Source: Luteimonas granuli (GTDB lineage Bacteria > Pseudomonadota > Gammaproteobacteria > Xanthomonadales > Xanthomonadaceae). Taken from it: a stretch of 64,000 bases of DNA. Both the position numbers and the translations under genes were made by a program. Below, piece by piece: positions 54,108 through 62,883 of this stretch (the first letter of the stretch is position 1; every line of letters starts with the position of its first letter). Location: assembly GCF_007795095.1 (NCBI RefSeq), contig NZ_CP042218.1:2645001-2709000 (forward strand). The letters are read 5' to 3'. The notes under the pieces are model-generated. The model was not told where the DNA came from, searched no databases, and saw nothing but the letters and a program-made list of their open reading frames with translations.

Positions 54108-54117
54108 GGCGGGGCTC

Positions 54118-57100
54118 CTATGCCTTTTCCACGTTCACCAGGAACGACTTGAACTCGGGTGTCTGCGAGTTGCCGTCGCCCACCGATGGCGTGAGGGTGT
54201 TGGTCAGGTAGCCCGGCTTGGTGATGCCGGTGAGCCCCCAGTGCAGCGGGATTCCGACGTGGTGCACGGTCTTCCCGTCGACCTTGAGCGCGCGGATGCG
54301 CTTGGTCACCACCGCCACCGCCACGATGTGGCCGCGCTTGGACGAGACGCGGACGCGGTCGCCGTGGGACACGCCGATCTCGTTCGCCAGGCCTTCGCCG
54401 ATCTCGACGAACTGCTCGGGCTGGAGGATGGCGTTGAGGCGGACGTGCTTGGTCCAGTAGTGGAAGTGTTCGGTCAGGCGGTAGGTGGTGCCCACGTACG
54501 GGAACTCGTCCACCGTGCCCATGGTCGCCATGTCGGAGTCGAACACGCGCGCGGCCGGGTTGCTGGTGGCGGCGGGCGTGTCCGGGTTCAGCGGGTTGTA
54601 GCCCAGCGGAGTCTCGAACGGCTCGTAGTGCTCCGGGAACGGACCCTCGGCCATGCCGCCGCGGGCGAAGAACCGTGCCACGCCCTCGGGGTTCATGATG
54701 AAGGGCCCCATGCCACCGGCGGGATCCTCGTCGCCCTTGAAGTCGGGGACGTCGGAGCCGGTCCAGGAGGTTCCGTTCCACCACACCAGCGGCCGCTTCG
54801 GGTCGAAGGGCTTGCCGGACGGGTCCGCGGAGGCGCGGTTGTAGAGGATGCGGCGGTTGGCCGGCCACGCCCAGGCCCACTTCAGGGTCTGGCCGATGCC
54901 GGTCGGGTCGCTGTTGTCGCGCCGCGCCATCATGTTGCCGTCCTGGGTCCAGGCACCGGCATAGATCCAGCAGCCGCTGGACGTGCTGCCGTCGTCGCGC
55001 AGCTCGCCGAAGCCCGACACCTGCTCGCCGCGGCGGCGGGCGATGCGGGTCGGGTCGCGCGGGTCCGCGAGGTCGGTCAGCGCCCGGCCGTTGTACTCCA
55101 TCGCCAGCTCGGCGGCGGAGGGGTGCAGGGGCTGGGCATGGTTCCAGGTCAGGTTCAGGACCGGATCGGGGAAGGCGCCGCCTTCGGTGCGGTACATCTC
55201 CCGCATCCGCATGAACAGCCGGGCCATGATCTCGATGTCGGTCTTCGCCTGGCCGGGCGGCTCCGCGCCCTTCCAGTGCCACTGCAGCCAGCGGCCGGAG
55301 TTCACCAGCGCGCCTTCCTCCTCGGCGAAGCAGCTGCTTGGCAGGCGGAAGACCTCGGTCTGGATGGCCGAAGGGTCGACGTCGTTGGCGTCGCCGAAGT
55401 TCCTCCAGAACTCGGAGGTGTCGGTGGCCAGCGGGTCGATCACGACCATGAACTTCAGCTTCGACAGCGCCGAGATCATCTTGGCCTTGTTCGGCGCCGC
55501 CGCCAGCGGGTTGAAGCCCTGGCAGATGTAGCCGTTGACCTTGCCCTGGTCCATCAGCTCGTAGGTCTGGAGCATGTCGTAGGGCTTGTCGAGCTTGGGC
55601 AGGTAGTCGAAGGCCCAGTCGTTCTCCGCGGTGGCGGCGTCGCCGTACCAGGCCTTCATCAGGCTGACGTGGAACTTCGGGTAGTGCTGCCAGTAGCTGA
55701 GCTGGTTTTCCCGCAGCGGCTTCTGCGTGCGCGAAGCGATGTACGTGCCGTACTCCTGCTCGTGCTCGCCGGGCAGGGTGAGGTAGCCCGGCAGCAGGTT
55801 GGACATCAGCCCCAGGTCGGTCAGGCCCTGGATGTTGGAATGCCCGCGCAGCGCGTTCATGCCGCCGCCGGCGATGCCGATGTTGCCCAGCAGCAGCTGC
55901 AGCATCGCGCCGGTGCGGATGATCTGCGAACCGATCGAGTGCTGCGTCCAGCCCAGGGCGTAGAGGATGGTCGCGGCACGGTCGGCGCGGGCGGTGGACG
56001 CCAGCATGTCGACCACGGTGTGGAACTGCTCCTGCGTGGTGCCGCAGACGCGCTCCACCATCTCCGGCGTGTAGCGGGCGTAGTGCTTCTTGAGCAACTG
56101 GTAGACGCAGCGCGGGTGCTGCAGCGTCGGGTCGGTGACGACGTAGCCGTCGGCGCCGCGCTCGTACTCCCAGGTCGCCTTGTCGTAGCGGCGGCGCTCG
56201 GCGTCGTAGCCGGAGTAGATGCCGCCCTCGAAGGCGAAGTCCTCGCGCACCACGAAGCTCATGTCCGTGTAGTTGCGGACGTACTCGTGGTGGATGCGGT
56301 CGGTCTCGAGCAGGTTGCTGATCGCCGCGCCCAGGAACACGATGTCCGTGCCCGTGCGGATCGGGGCGTAGTAGTCCGCGACCGACGCCGAGCGGTTGAA
56401 CCGCGGGTCGACCACGATCAGCTTGGCGCCATTATTCGCCTTGGCTTCGGTGACCCACTTGAACCCGCAGGGATGGGCCTCGGCCGCGTTGCCGCCCATG
56501 ATCAGCACAACGTCCGCGTTCTTGATGTCGACCCAATGGTTCGTCATCGCTCCACGGCCAAACGTCGGGGCAAGACCTGCCACCGTCGGGCCGTGTCAAA
56601 CGCGGGCCTGGTTGTCGAATGCGAGCAGGCCGAGCGCGCGCGCGACCTTGTGGGTGATGTAGGCGGTCTCGTTGCTGGTGGCCGAGGCCGCGAGCATGCC
56701 GGTGGTGAGCCAGCGGTTGACCGTCCTGCCCTCGGGCGTCTGCGACACGAAGTTGGCGTCGCGGTCGTCCTTCATCAGGCGTGCGATGCGCTCGAGCGCG
56801 TCGTCCCAGCTGATCGGCTCCCATGTGTCGGAGCCGGGCGCCCGGTATTCCGGCTGCTTGAGCCGGTTCGGGCTGTGGATGAAGTCGACCAGGCCGGCAC
56901 CCTTGGGACACAGTGTGCCGCGGTTGACCGGATGGTCGGGATCGCCCTCGATGTGGACGATGCTTGAGGCGGCGTTCTTGGCGCCGTCGCCGAGGCCGTA
57001 CATCAACAGGCCGCAGGCAACCGAACAGTAGGGACAGGTGTTCCGGGTCTCGGTCATGCGCGCCAGCTTGAACTGGCGGACTTCGGCCATGGCCGGTGCA

Positions 57101-57186
57101 GGACTTGCACCGAGCAGCGCCAGGCTGGAGCCGGCGAGGCTGGTGCCCGAGACCTTGAGGAACTGCCGTCGATTCATGCTGACCAT
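54118..57186 (-). CDS. fdoG: Selenocysteine-containing formate dehydrogenase major (alpha) subunit
   Basis: The 1022-residue enzyme has a Tat signal ([19 protein letters not shown]), a 4Fe-4S site ([16 protein letters not shown]), and molybdopterin-binding regions. The two frames (54118-56583 and 56596-57342 region) join through an in-frame UGA at 56598-56596, residue 197, in the context NQARV-U-HGPTV, the position of Sec196 in E. coli FdnG. E. coli FdnG is 1015 residues, a close match in length. The ATG at 57186 has GAGGA upstream. It oxidises formate in the periplasm in the respiratory chain. Reading the UGA as Sec is supported by the sel genes and tRNA-Sec beside it. Confidence 0.93.
56551..56598 (-). 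promoter_or_regulatory. Bacterial SECIS hairpin in fdoG
   Basis: Immediately after the UGA the mRNA reads CACGGCCCGACGGTGGCAGG followed by TCTTGCC. An apical GGTCT loop sits on a GGCA/TGCC stem, close to the E. coli fdhF/fdnG SECIS sequence. SelB would bind this loop. Confidence 0.8.
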
Positions 57187-57294
57187 GAAGCGATCCTCGA
57201 GTCGTGGTGGCTGGACGGCCCGGACGATTCCGGGCCCGTCTTGCTGGGATTCCGCGTTCGGCGCCGGGGCGCGAAGAGTGGAATTCCAAAAGGC

Positions 57295-57323
57295 AGCATA
57301 GTCCTCGTTCGAGACAAGGTAAA
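57295..57323 (-). promoter_or_regulatory. Candidate sigma-70 promoter of the fdo-sel operon
   Basis: Minus strand: TTTACC (57323-57318), 17 bases, TATGCT (57300-57295), 109 bases before the fdoG start. No FNR box was found in the 278-bp gap to the histone-deacetylase-like gene. Confidence 0.4.
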
Positions 57324-57464
57324 CCGCGGTCGGCGCGTCCAATCGGTCGCATATATGAGGTCGCCGGACGCCATAGGCGGCGCCCCGTCCGGCCGCCTGG
57401 ACGCGTATTGGAGCGACTCCGCCAGCGGCTAGAATCGCGGGTCCCCGTGCGCTCCGGAAACCCG

Positions 57465-58499
57465 ATGCAGATTGTCCATTCGCCCTTGCACGTCCGCCAC
57501 TCCGACGGAGTGGAACTCCATCGCGGCGAGCTCGTGCCGTGCTACGAGAAGCCCGAGCGCGCCGAATATATCCGCGAAGCCCTTGTCGACGCCGGGCATG
57601 CCTTCGTCGAGCCGCGCAACTTCGCCGTCGAGACGCTGCATCGTGTCCACGACCCAGCCTTCGTCGCCTTCCTGAGCACCGCCCACGCGCGCTGGCGCGA
57701 AGAGGGGCGCGACGGGTCCATGCTGCCCAGCGGGTTCCCCGCTCGCAGCCTGCGCCGCGACCGCGTGCCCGAGGGCATCAACGGCGCGATGGGCTATTAC
57801 GCCTTCGACGCCGGCACGCCGATCGTCGAAGGCACCTGGGACGCGGCCTTCGCCTCCGCGCAGTGCGCGATGACCGCGGCCGCGCTGGTCGCCGAAGGCA
57901 TGCCGGCCGCCTATGCGCTGTGCCGGCCGCCCGGCCACCACGCCGCGCGGGGTGCCTACGGCGGCTACTGCTTCCTCAACAATTCGGCGCTGGCTGCGCA
58001 GGAGCTGCGGGACCGCGGCTTCGGCAGGGTCGCGGTGCTCGACGTCGACTATCACCACGGCAACGGCACCCAGGACATCTTCCAGGAGCGCGGCGACGTG
58101 TTGACCGTGTCCATCCACGGCACGCCCGAAACCGAGTACCCGTACTTCCTGGGCTTCGCCGACGAGCGTGGCAGCGGGGAGGGCGAGGGCTGCAACCTCA
58201 ATCTGCCGTTGCCGCGTGGGACCGGCTGGGAGGCATGGTCGGCGGCCCTGGACACGGCGCTGGAGGCGGTCGCTGCGTTCCGCGCCGAGGCACTGGTGGT
58301 GCCGCTGGGCGTGGACACCTACGAAGGCGACCCGATCAGCGCCTTCGGCCTGCGCGAGGAGCACTTCCCCATGATCGGCGCCCGGCTGGCGGCGGCCGGC
58401 CTGCCCACGGTGCTGGTGCAGGAAGGGGGCTACGCGGTGAGGGAGATCGGCACCAACGTGGCGGGCGTGCTGGGGGCGTTCGAGCGTGGCGCCGGCTGA
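57465..58499 (+). CDS. Histone deacetylase-like acetylpolyamine amidohydrolase
   Basis: The 344-residue zinc enzyme has the HDAC-superfamily motifs: ALCRPPGHHAARGAYGGYCF (tandem His), VLDVDYHHGNGTQDIFQERG (zinc ligands Asp and His), GVDTYEGDPISAFGL and VLVQEGGYAVREIG. These resemble Mycoplana acetylpolyamine amidohydrolase. It probably removes acetyl groups from acetylated polyamines. The ATG at 57465 gives the typical MQIVHSPLHVRHS opening. It is divergent from fdoG. Confidence 0.85.
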   Translation: MQIVHSPLHVRHSDGVELHRGELVPCYEKPERAEYIREALVDAGHAFVEPRNFAVETLHRVHDPAFVAFLSTAHARWREEGRDGSMLPSGFPARSLRRDRVPEGINGAMGYYAFDAGTPIVEGTWDAAFASAQCAMTAAALVAEGMPAAYALCRPPGHHAARGAYGGYCFLNNSALAAQELRDRGFGRVAVLDVDYHHGNGTQDIFQERGDVLTVSIHGTPETEYPYFLGFADERGSGEGEGCNLNLPLPRGTGWEAWSAALDTALEAVAAFRAEALVVPLGVDTYEGDPISAFGLREEHFPMIGARLAAAGLPTVLVQEGGYAVREIGTNVAGVLGAFERGAG

Positions 58500-58520
58500 C
58501 GCGGCCATGCCGCGCCGGCT

Positions 58521-59408
58521 TCAGGCCAGGTGGCGCCGGAACCAGGCGAGCGTACGCTCCCAGGCGAGGTTCGCCGCGGCCTCGTCGTAGCGCGGGGTGG
58601 AGTCGTTGTGGAAGCCGTGGACGGTGCCGGGATAGAAGTGCGCCTCGTACGGGGTGCCCGCCGCCTTCAGCGCGGCCTCGTACGCCGGCCAGGTGGCATT
58701 GATCTGGGGATCCTCCTCGGCGAAGTGCATCAGCAGGGGTGACTTGATCTTCGGCACGTCGGCGGGATCGGCCTGGCGGCCGTAGAAGGGCACGGCCGCG
58801 GCCAGTTCCGGATAGGCGACGGCAGCCGCGTGGCAGACGCCGCCGCCGTAGCAGAAGCCGGTGATGCCGACCCTTGCCGTGGTCCGCGGTTCGCGCAGCA
58901 GGAATTCGATCGCGGCGAAGAAGTCGTTCATCAGCTTTTCCGGATCGACCTGGCGCTGCAGTTCGCGGCCGCGGTCGTCGTTGCCCGGATAGCCGCCCAC
59001 GGAGCTGAGGCCGTCGGGCGCGAGCGCCGCGTAGCCGGCCTTGGCCACGCGTCGCGCGACGTCCTCGATATACGGATTCAGGCCGCGGTTCTCGTGCACC
59101 ACGACAACGCCGGGCACGGGAGCTTTCGCGCCGGCGGGCATGACCAGGTAGCCGCGCACGTCGCCGTGGCCGTTGGGCGAGGGGTAGGTGATGTACCGGG
59201 CCACGATCGCGGGATCGGTGAACGACACCTGGGCCGCCAGCGCGTAGTCGGGGCTGAGCGCGGCCAGCACGGCGACGGCGGACATGCCGCCCAGGGCAAG
59301 CGCAGCGGCGCGGTCGAGGAACTGGCGCCGGCTGATGCGGCCGTGCACGTAGCCGTCGTAGAGCTCGAGCAGTTCGGGGGAGAAGTCCTTCGCCGTCAGA
59401 CGGGTCAT
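58521..59408 (-). CDS. Dienelactone hydrolase family protein with Tat signal
   Basis: The 295-residue product starts with a Tat-like signal (RISRRQFLDRAAALALGGMS) and then the dienelactone hydrolase core: VPGVVVVHENRGLNPYIEDV, VGITGFCYGGGVCHAAAVAY with the catalytic Cys nucleophile, and FYPGTVHGFHNDSTPRYDEA with the His. Export suggests a role outside the cytosol. The substrate is unknown. An FNR-type box lies 119 bp upstream of its start. Confidence 0.8.
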   Translation of the reverse strand: MTRLTAKDFSPELLELYDGYVHGRISRRQFLDRAAALALGGMSAVAVLAALSPDYALAAQVSFTDPAIVARYITYPSPNGHGDVRGYLVMPAGAKAPVPGVVVVHENRGLNPYIEDVARRVAKAGYAALAPDGLSSVGGYPGNDDRGRELQRQVDPEKLMNDFFAAIEFLLREPRTTARVGITGFCYGGGVCHAAAVAYPELAAAVPFYGRQADPADVPKIKSPLLMHFAEEDPQINATWPAYEAALKAAGTPYEAHFYPGTVHGFHNDSTPRYDEAAANLAWERTLAWFRRHLA

Positions 59409-59526
59409 GCGCGTGCTCCTCCGGGTCTGGCGATGCCGGGCGGCCCCTTATACCGCGCCGGCGGGCACGGAATCGTCACCGGCGCGGTCTCGCGGTCGGG
59501 CAGCGCCGGACCGGACCGCCCCGCGC

Positions 59527-59540
59527 TTGATCCCGGTCAA
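59527..59540. promoter_or_regulatory. FNR-type box between the dienelactone hydrolase and a small protein gene
   Basis: TTGATCCCGGTCAA fits TTGAT-N4-GTCAA. It is 71 bp before the small gene at 59612, a suitable distance for an activator, and 118 bp from the hydrolase start on the other strand. Confidence 0.65.
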
Positions 59541-59611
59541 TGACCTGGCGAGCGCCCGACGCCGATCATCGCGGCGGCCGGGCATGCCGGCGACATCCCC
59601 AGGAGATCCCG

Positions 59612-59848
59612 ATGCAGTTCGAACTCACCGGCAAGCCGGACCCCGCCATGCTCGCGACCGCCCTGCGCCCGCTCGACCCCGGTGCGAAGCTCGCCCTCGA
59701 CGCGGAGAGCGGCCGCCTGGAAGTGCTTGCGAACGCGAGCAGCGAGCAGGTGGTGGCGGCGCTGCGCCAGGTCGGCTACACGGCCACGCCGCTGGAGCAC
59801 GACGTCCACATCAGCGGCGGCAGCACCTGCTGCGGCGGCTGCGGCTGA
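59612..59848 (+). CDS. Small beta-alpha protein with a Cys-rich tail
   Basis: The 78-residue protein has a ferredoxin-like, HMA-like pattern (MQFELTGKPDPAMLATALRP, SEQVVAALRQVGYTATPLEH) but no internal CxxC. Its tail is GSTCCGGCG, with three Cys that could bind metal. AGGAGA precedes the ATG. Expression is probably driven by the upstream FNR-type box. I recognise no characterised homologue; a metal chaperone or sensor role would be inference only. Confidence 0.6.
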   Translation: MQFELTGKPDPAMLATALRPLDPGAKLALDAESGRLEVLANASSEQVVAALRQVGYTATPLEHDVHISGGSTCCGGCG

Positions 59849-59947
59849 GGGACCTCAGGGGGAGGGCGCGTGCGATGCGCGCGCCCGCTCACGCCGGAGG
59901 GACGGGCGTCCTGCAATGATCGGTCCGGGCCATCAGGAACCCGGGCC

Positions 59948-60478
59948 GTGTCCGACAACCCCCTGACCGGAGAGGTCTCGAACAGCAAGCTCGCGGCGGT
60001 CTTCGACAGCGCCGCGGCGGCGCGGGATGCGGCCGCGGCCCTCGTCGCCGATATCGGCCTGCAGCAGATGCAGGTCAAGGTGATCGAACCCGACGAGCCC
60101 GACGCCAACATCAAGCTCGAGCCGGAGGGCCGCGGCATCTGGCGCACCATCCTGATCGCGCACCTGAGGCTGGGCATCGCCGGCGCGGTGGCCGGCGCCA
60201 TCGCCTTCGGGATCATGATGTGGGCCGGGCTGCCGTTCGTGACGCGTTCCCCGGTGGCCGCGGCGCTGGTGACGATCTTCTTCGCGACCGTCGGCGGGCT
60301 GATGCTTGGCGGCCTGGTCTCGATACGGCCCGACCACGACCGCTATGTCCAGGCCACGCACGACGCGATGGATGCGCGCCGCACCACCGTGGTCGTGCAT
60401 GCGCTGTCGCACGACGAGCAGCAGCGGGCCCGGTCCTTCCTGGTGCAGCGCGGCGGCGAGGTGACCGGCACGCTCTGA
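59948..60478 (+). CDS. Two-helix membrane protein with a general-stress-protein-like layout
   Basis: The 176-residue protein (GTG start) has a short N-terminal alpha/beta region (SKLAAVFDSAAAARDAAAAL), two membrane helices (LGIAGAVAGAIAFGIMMWAG and PVAAALVTIFFATVGGLMLG), and a C-terminal region (TTVVVHALSHDEQQRARSFL). The arrangement recalls small stress-related proteins with a glycine-zipper hairpin. No named family is certain. Confidence 0.55.
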   Translation: MSDNPLTGEVSNSKLAAVFDSAAAARDAAAALVADIGLQQMQVKVIEPDEPDANIKLEPEGRGIWRTILIAHLRLGIAGAVAGAIAFGIMMWAGLPFVTRSPVAAALVTIFFATVGGLMLGGLVSIRPDHDRYVQATHDAMDARRTTVVVHALSHDEQQRARSFLVQRGGEVTGTL

Positions 60479-60515
60479 CGGCGGAGGCCGGCCCCGTGCC
60501 CGGGCACGGAGGTGC

Positions 60516-61433
60516 TCAGCCCGGTGCGGGAATCACGGGCCTGCCGTTGGCGAAGGCTTCGGCGAGGTAATCGATCATGACCCGCACCTTGGCCGGCGGC
60601 CGCCGGTCGGGCGGGTAGAGCACGTGGATGCCGCCGAGATCCATCGCCGGCCGGTCCAGGTCGAGCCTCACCAGTTCGCCGCGCGCCAGCGCCGCGCCGA
60701 CGATGAATTCCGGCTGGTAGACGATTCCCTGGCCGCGGACGGCCGCGGCCAGCAGGGCGTCGCCGTTGTTCGCAAGCAGGTTGCCGCGGACCGGCACGCG
60801 GACTTCGCCCTTGCTGCCGAAGGCCCAGTGATCCCGGCTTTGGGTGCCGGACAGGGTGTAGCCCAGGCAGTTGTGCTGGACCAGTTCGGCCACGCGGCGC
60901 GGCACGCCGCGCCGGTCCAGGTAGGCCGGGGAGGCGCAGACCAGCATCGGACTGTCGCCCAGCTTCCGCGCCTGCAGCGGACTGTCGGCGAGGCGCCCGA
61001 TCCGGACCGCCAGGTCCCAGCTGCCCGCGATCAGATCCAGTTCGGCGTCGCTCAGGCCCAGTTCCACCGTCACCTCGGGGTGGCGCCGGCAGAACCCGGG
61101 GATCAGCGGCGCCACGAAGCAGCGGCCGAAGGAGAGCGGCACGTTCATGCGCAGCAGTCCGGTCGCCTTGGTGCGCTGCGAGGCCGCGGCGGCCTCGGCC
61201 TCGTCGATCTCCGGAAGGATGCGCAGGCAGGCGTCCAGATAGTCGCTGCCGGCCTCGGTCAGGGCCAGGCGGCGGGTCGTGCGGTGGAACAGCTTCACGC
61301 CCAGCCGGGCCTCGAGCGCGTTGACATGCTTGGTCGCCATCGCCGGCGACATGCCGAGGTGGCGCGCGGCCGCGGAAAGGCTGCCATCGGTGGCGGCGCG
61401 GACGAAGACGCGCATGCTGGTGATCCGGTCCAT
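60516..61433 (-). CDS. LysR family transcriptional regulator
   Basis: The 305-residue regulator has an N-terminal winged helix (TSMRVFVRAATDGSLSAAAR, LGMSPAMATKHVNALEARLG, RTTRRLALTEAGSDYLDAC) and an effector domain with WDLAVRIGRLADSPLQARKL. It resembles the group typified by DmlR/AaeR. It is divergent from the extradiol dioxygenase gene with 84 bp between, so it probably regulates that gene. The inverted repeat at 61445 may be its binding site. Confidence 0.88.
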   Translation of the reverse strand: MDRITSMRVFVRAATDGSLSAAARHLGMSPAMATKHVNALEARLGVKLFHRTTRRLALTEAGSDYLDACLRILPEIDEAEAAAASQRTKATGLLRMNVPLSFGRCFVAPLIPGFCRRHPEVTVELGLSDAELDLIAGSWDLAVRIGRLADSPLQARKLGDSPMLVCASPAYLDRRGVPRRVAELVQHNCLGYTLSGTQSRDHWAFGSKGEVRVPVRGNLLANNGDALLAAAVRGQGIVYQPEFIVGAALARGELVRLDLDRPAMDLGGIHVLYPPDRRPPAKVRVMIDYLAEAFANGRPVIPAPG

Positions 61434-61444
61434 GCGGCAATCTA

Positions 61445-61457
61445 ACACTCAGAGTGT
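61445..61457. promoter_or_regulatory. Inverted repeat in the lysR/dioxygenase gap
   Basis: ACACTC-A-GAGTGT is a perfect palindrome located 11 bases from the LysR start. It is a candidate LysR operator for autoregulation and control of the dioxygenase gene. Confidence 0.5.
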
Positions 61458-61517
61458 GAGGTGTTGCTGCCTGCTGCCGGGTTCTCTTGCCCTGGGGCGG
61501 AGCAGATACTGTCCGTC

Positions 61518-62375
61518 ATGAACACGAACATTCTTTCGCCGCAGATCCCTGGCAGCACCCCGGCCCCGGGCGGCGGCACGCGCATGCCTGTCCTCTTCGT
61601 CCCCCATGGCGCCGGTCCCTGCTTCTTCATGGACTGGAATCCCGCCGACACCTGGGATCGCATGGCCGCCTTCCTCAAGGGCGTCGCCGGTACGCTGCCG
61701 GCGACGCCGCGCGCGATCGTGCTGGTGTCCGGTCACTGGCTGGAGCCGGGTTTCAGCGTCACCGGCCATGCCCGGCCGCCGCTGATCTACGACTACAGCG
61801 GTTTCCCGGCGCATACCTACGAACTGACCTATCCCGCGCCGGGCGAACCGGCCCTGGCCGAACGTATCGCCGGGCTGCTCGGCGATGCCGGGACCGAGAC
61901 CCGCGTCGATCCGCAGCGCGGTTACGACCACGGCGTCTTCATCCCGCTCAAGCTGATGTTCCCGAAGGCGGATGTGCCGGTGGTGCAGCTCTCGTTGCGC
62001 CGCGACATGGACCCGGCCGCGCACATCGAAGCCGGTCGGGCCCTGGCCGGGCTGCGCGACGAAGGCGTGCTGATCGTTGGCAGCGGCATGAGCTTCCACA
62101 ACATGCGTGGCTACGGCGACCCGCGATACACGCCGGTCTCGGCAAAGTTCGACGAGTGGCTGACCGCAGCGGTCGAAAGCGACACGCAACAGCGCGAGGC
62201 CTTGCTGCTCCAGTGGGCGTCCGCCCCGCATGCGCGCGACAGCCATCCGCCCGGTGGCGAGGAGCATCTGCTGCCGCTGCTGGTCGCCGCCGGCGCCGGC
62301 GCCGCCTCCGAAGGCCGCAAGGTCTACTCCGAGGAAGTCATGAAGACCACGCTTTCCGCATTCCGCTTCGGCTGA
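61518..62375 (+). CDS. DODA-type extradiol ring-opening dioxygenase (YgiD-like)
   Basis: The 285-residue enzyme has the LigB-like metal sites of the DODA group: TRMPVLFVPHGAGPCFFMDW, IVLVSGHWLEPGFSVTGHAR, YDHGVFIPLKLMFPKADVPV and VLIVGSGMSFHNMRGYG. Bacterial YgiD opens aromatic diols such as DOPA at the 4,5 position. The start ATG at 61518 is used. Its 3' end overlaps the aldo/keto reductase remnant by a few bases. Confidence 0.8.
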   Translation: MNTNILSPQIPGSTPAPGGGTRMPVLFVPHGAGPCFFMDWNPADTWDRMAAFLKGVAGTLPATPRAIVLVSGHWLEPGFSVTGHARPPLIYDYSGFPAHTYELTYPAPGEPALAERIAGLLGDAGTETRVDPQRGYDHGVFIPLKLMFPKADVPVVQLSLRRDMDPAAHIEAGRALAGLRDEGVLIVGSGMSFHNMRGYGDPRYTPVSAKFDEWLTAAVESDTQQREALLLQWASAPHARDSHPPGGEEHLLPLLVAAGAGAASEGRKVYSEEVMKTTLSAFRFG

Positions 62376-62548
62376 TCGCACCGCTCGTTTTCGGCGGCAA
62401 TGTCTTCGGCTGGACCGCCGACGAGGCCACGTCGTTCACGCTGCTCGACCGTTTCGTCGAGCGCGGCTTCCAACGCCATCGACACCGCCGACGTCTACTC
62501 GTCCTGGGGCCCGGGCCTGAGCGGCGGCGAGTCCGAGACCGTCATCGG
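62369..62548 (+). pseudogene. Aldo/keto reductase 5' remnant
   Basis: One frame encodes IAPLVFGGNVFGWTADEATS followed by FTLLDRFVERGF, and after a one-base shift the other frame encodes NAIDTADVYSSWGPGLSGGE and SETVIG. Together these are the first about 60 residues of an aldo/keto reductase, with the catalytic Asp of DTADVY. The sequence then stops being reductase-like, because it is the 3' part of the DUF6522 gene on the other strand. The rest of the reductase is absent. Confidence 0.75.
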
Positions 62549-62788
62549 CTCGACCGGGCGTCCGTCGGCGTCCACGACCAGGCGCATGCGCCGGCCCTGG
62601 TGGTAGAAGCTCGCGCGGTACAGCCCGTCATCCTCGCCGGTGCCGCGCTCGCACAGCACGCTGATCTTCCGGATTTCCATCAGCCGGCGGAACTCGGCCA
62701 CGTCAAGTCCGAGGCCGCGTGCCACCAGGGCGCCGTCGACCTCGATGGACGGTTGTCCGGCAAGCTCGATCGGAATGGGATTGCGCAC
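62495..62788 (-). CDS. DUF6522 family protein
   Basis: The 97-residue protein (GTG start after GGGAGG) reads IELAGQPSIEVDGALVARGL, LDVAEFRRLMEIRKISVLCE and RASFYHQGRRMRLVVDADGR, as in DUF6522 proteins. Members are often found near denitrification or NO-response genes, from memory. An FNR-type box lies 56 bp upstream, matching that pattern. Function unknown. Confidence 0.7.
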   Translation of the reverse strand: MRNPIPIELAGQPSIEVDGALVARGLGLDVAEFRRLMEIRKISVLCERGTGEDDGLYRASFYHQGRRMRLVVDADGRPVEPMTVSDSPPLRPGPQDE

Positions 62789-62843
62789 GATGATGCCTCC
62801 CTGCGGATTCCATCCAGACTCGCCGCGGCGGCGCCGCGGCGCA

Positions 62844-62857
62844 TTGACCTGGGTCAG
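62844..62857 (-). promoter_or_regulatory. FNR/DNR-type box upstream of the DUF6522 gene
   Basis: TTGACCTGGGTCAG differs by one base from the nor box at 47872. It lies 56 bases before the start codon of the DUF6522 gene. Confidence 0.65.
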
Positions 62858-62883
62858 CCGCTCCCGTCGCTGGCGCCCGTCCT

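Noticed and set aside
56596..56598. UGA splitting fdoG as a nonsense mutation
   Set aside because: The position matches the Sec codon of formate dehydrogenases, a SECIS-like hairpin follows, and tRNA-Sec, selA and selB are adjacent.
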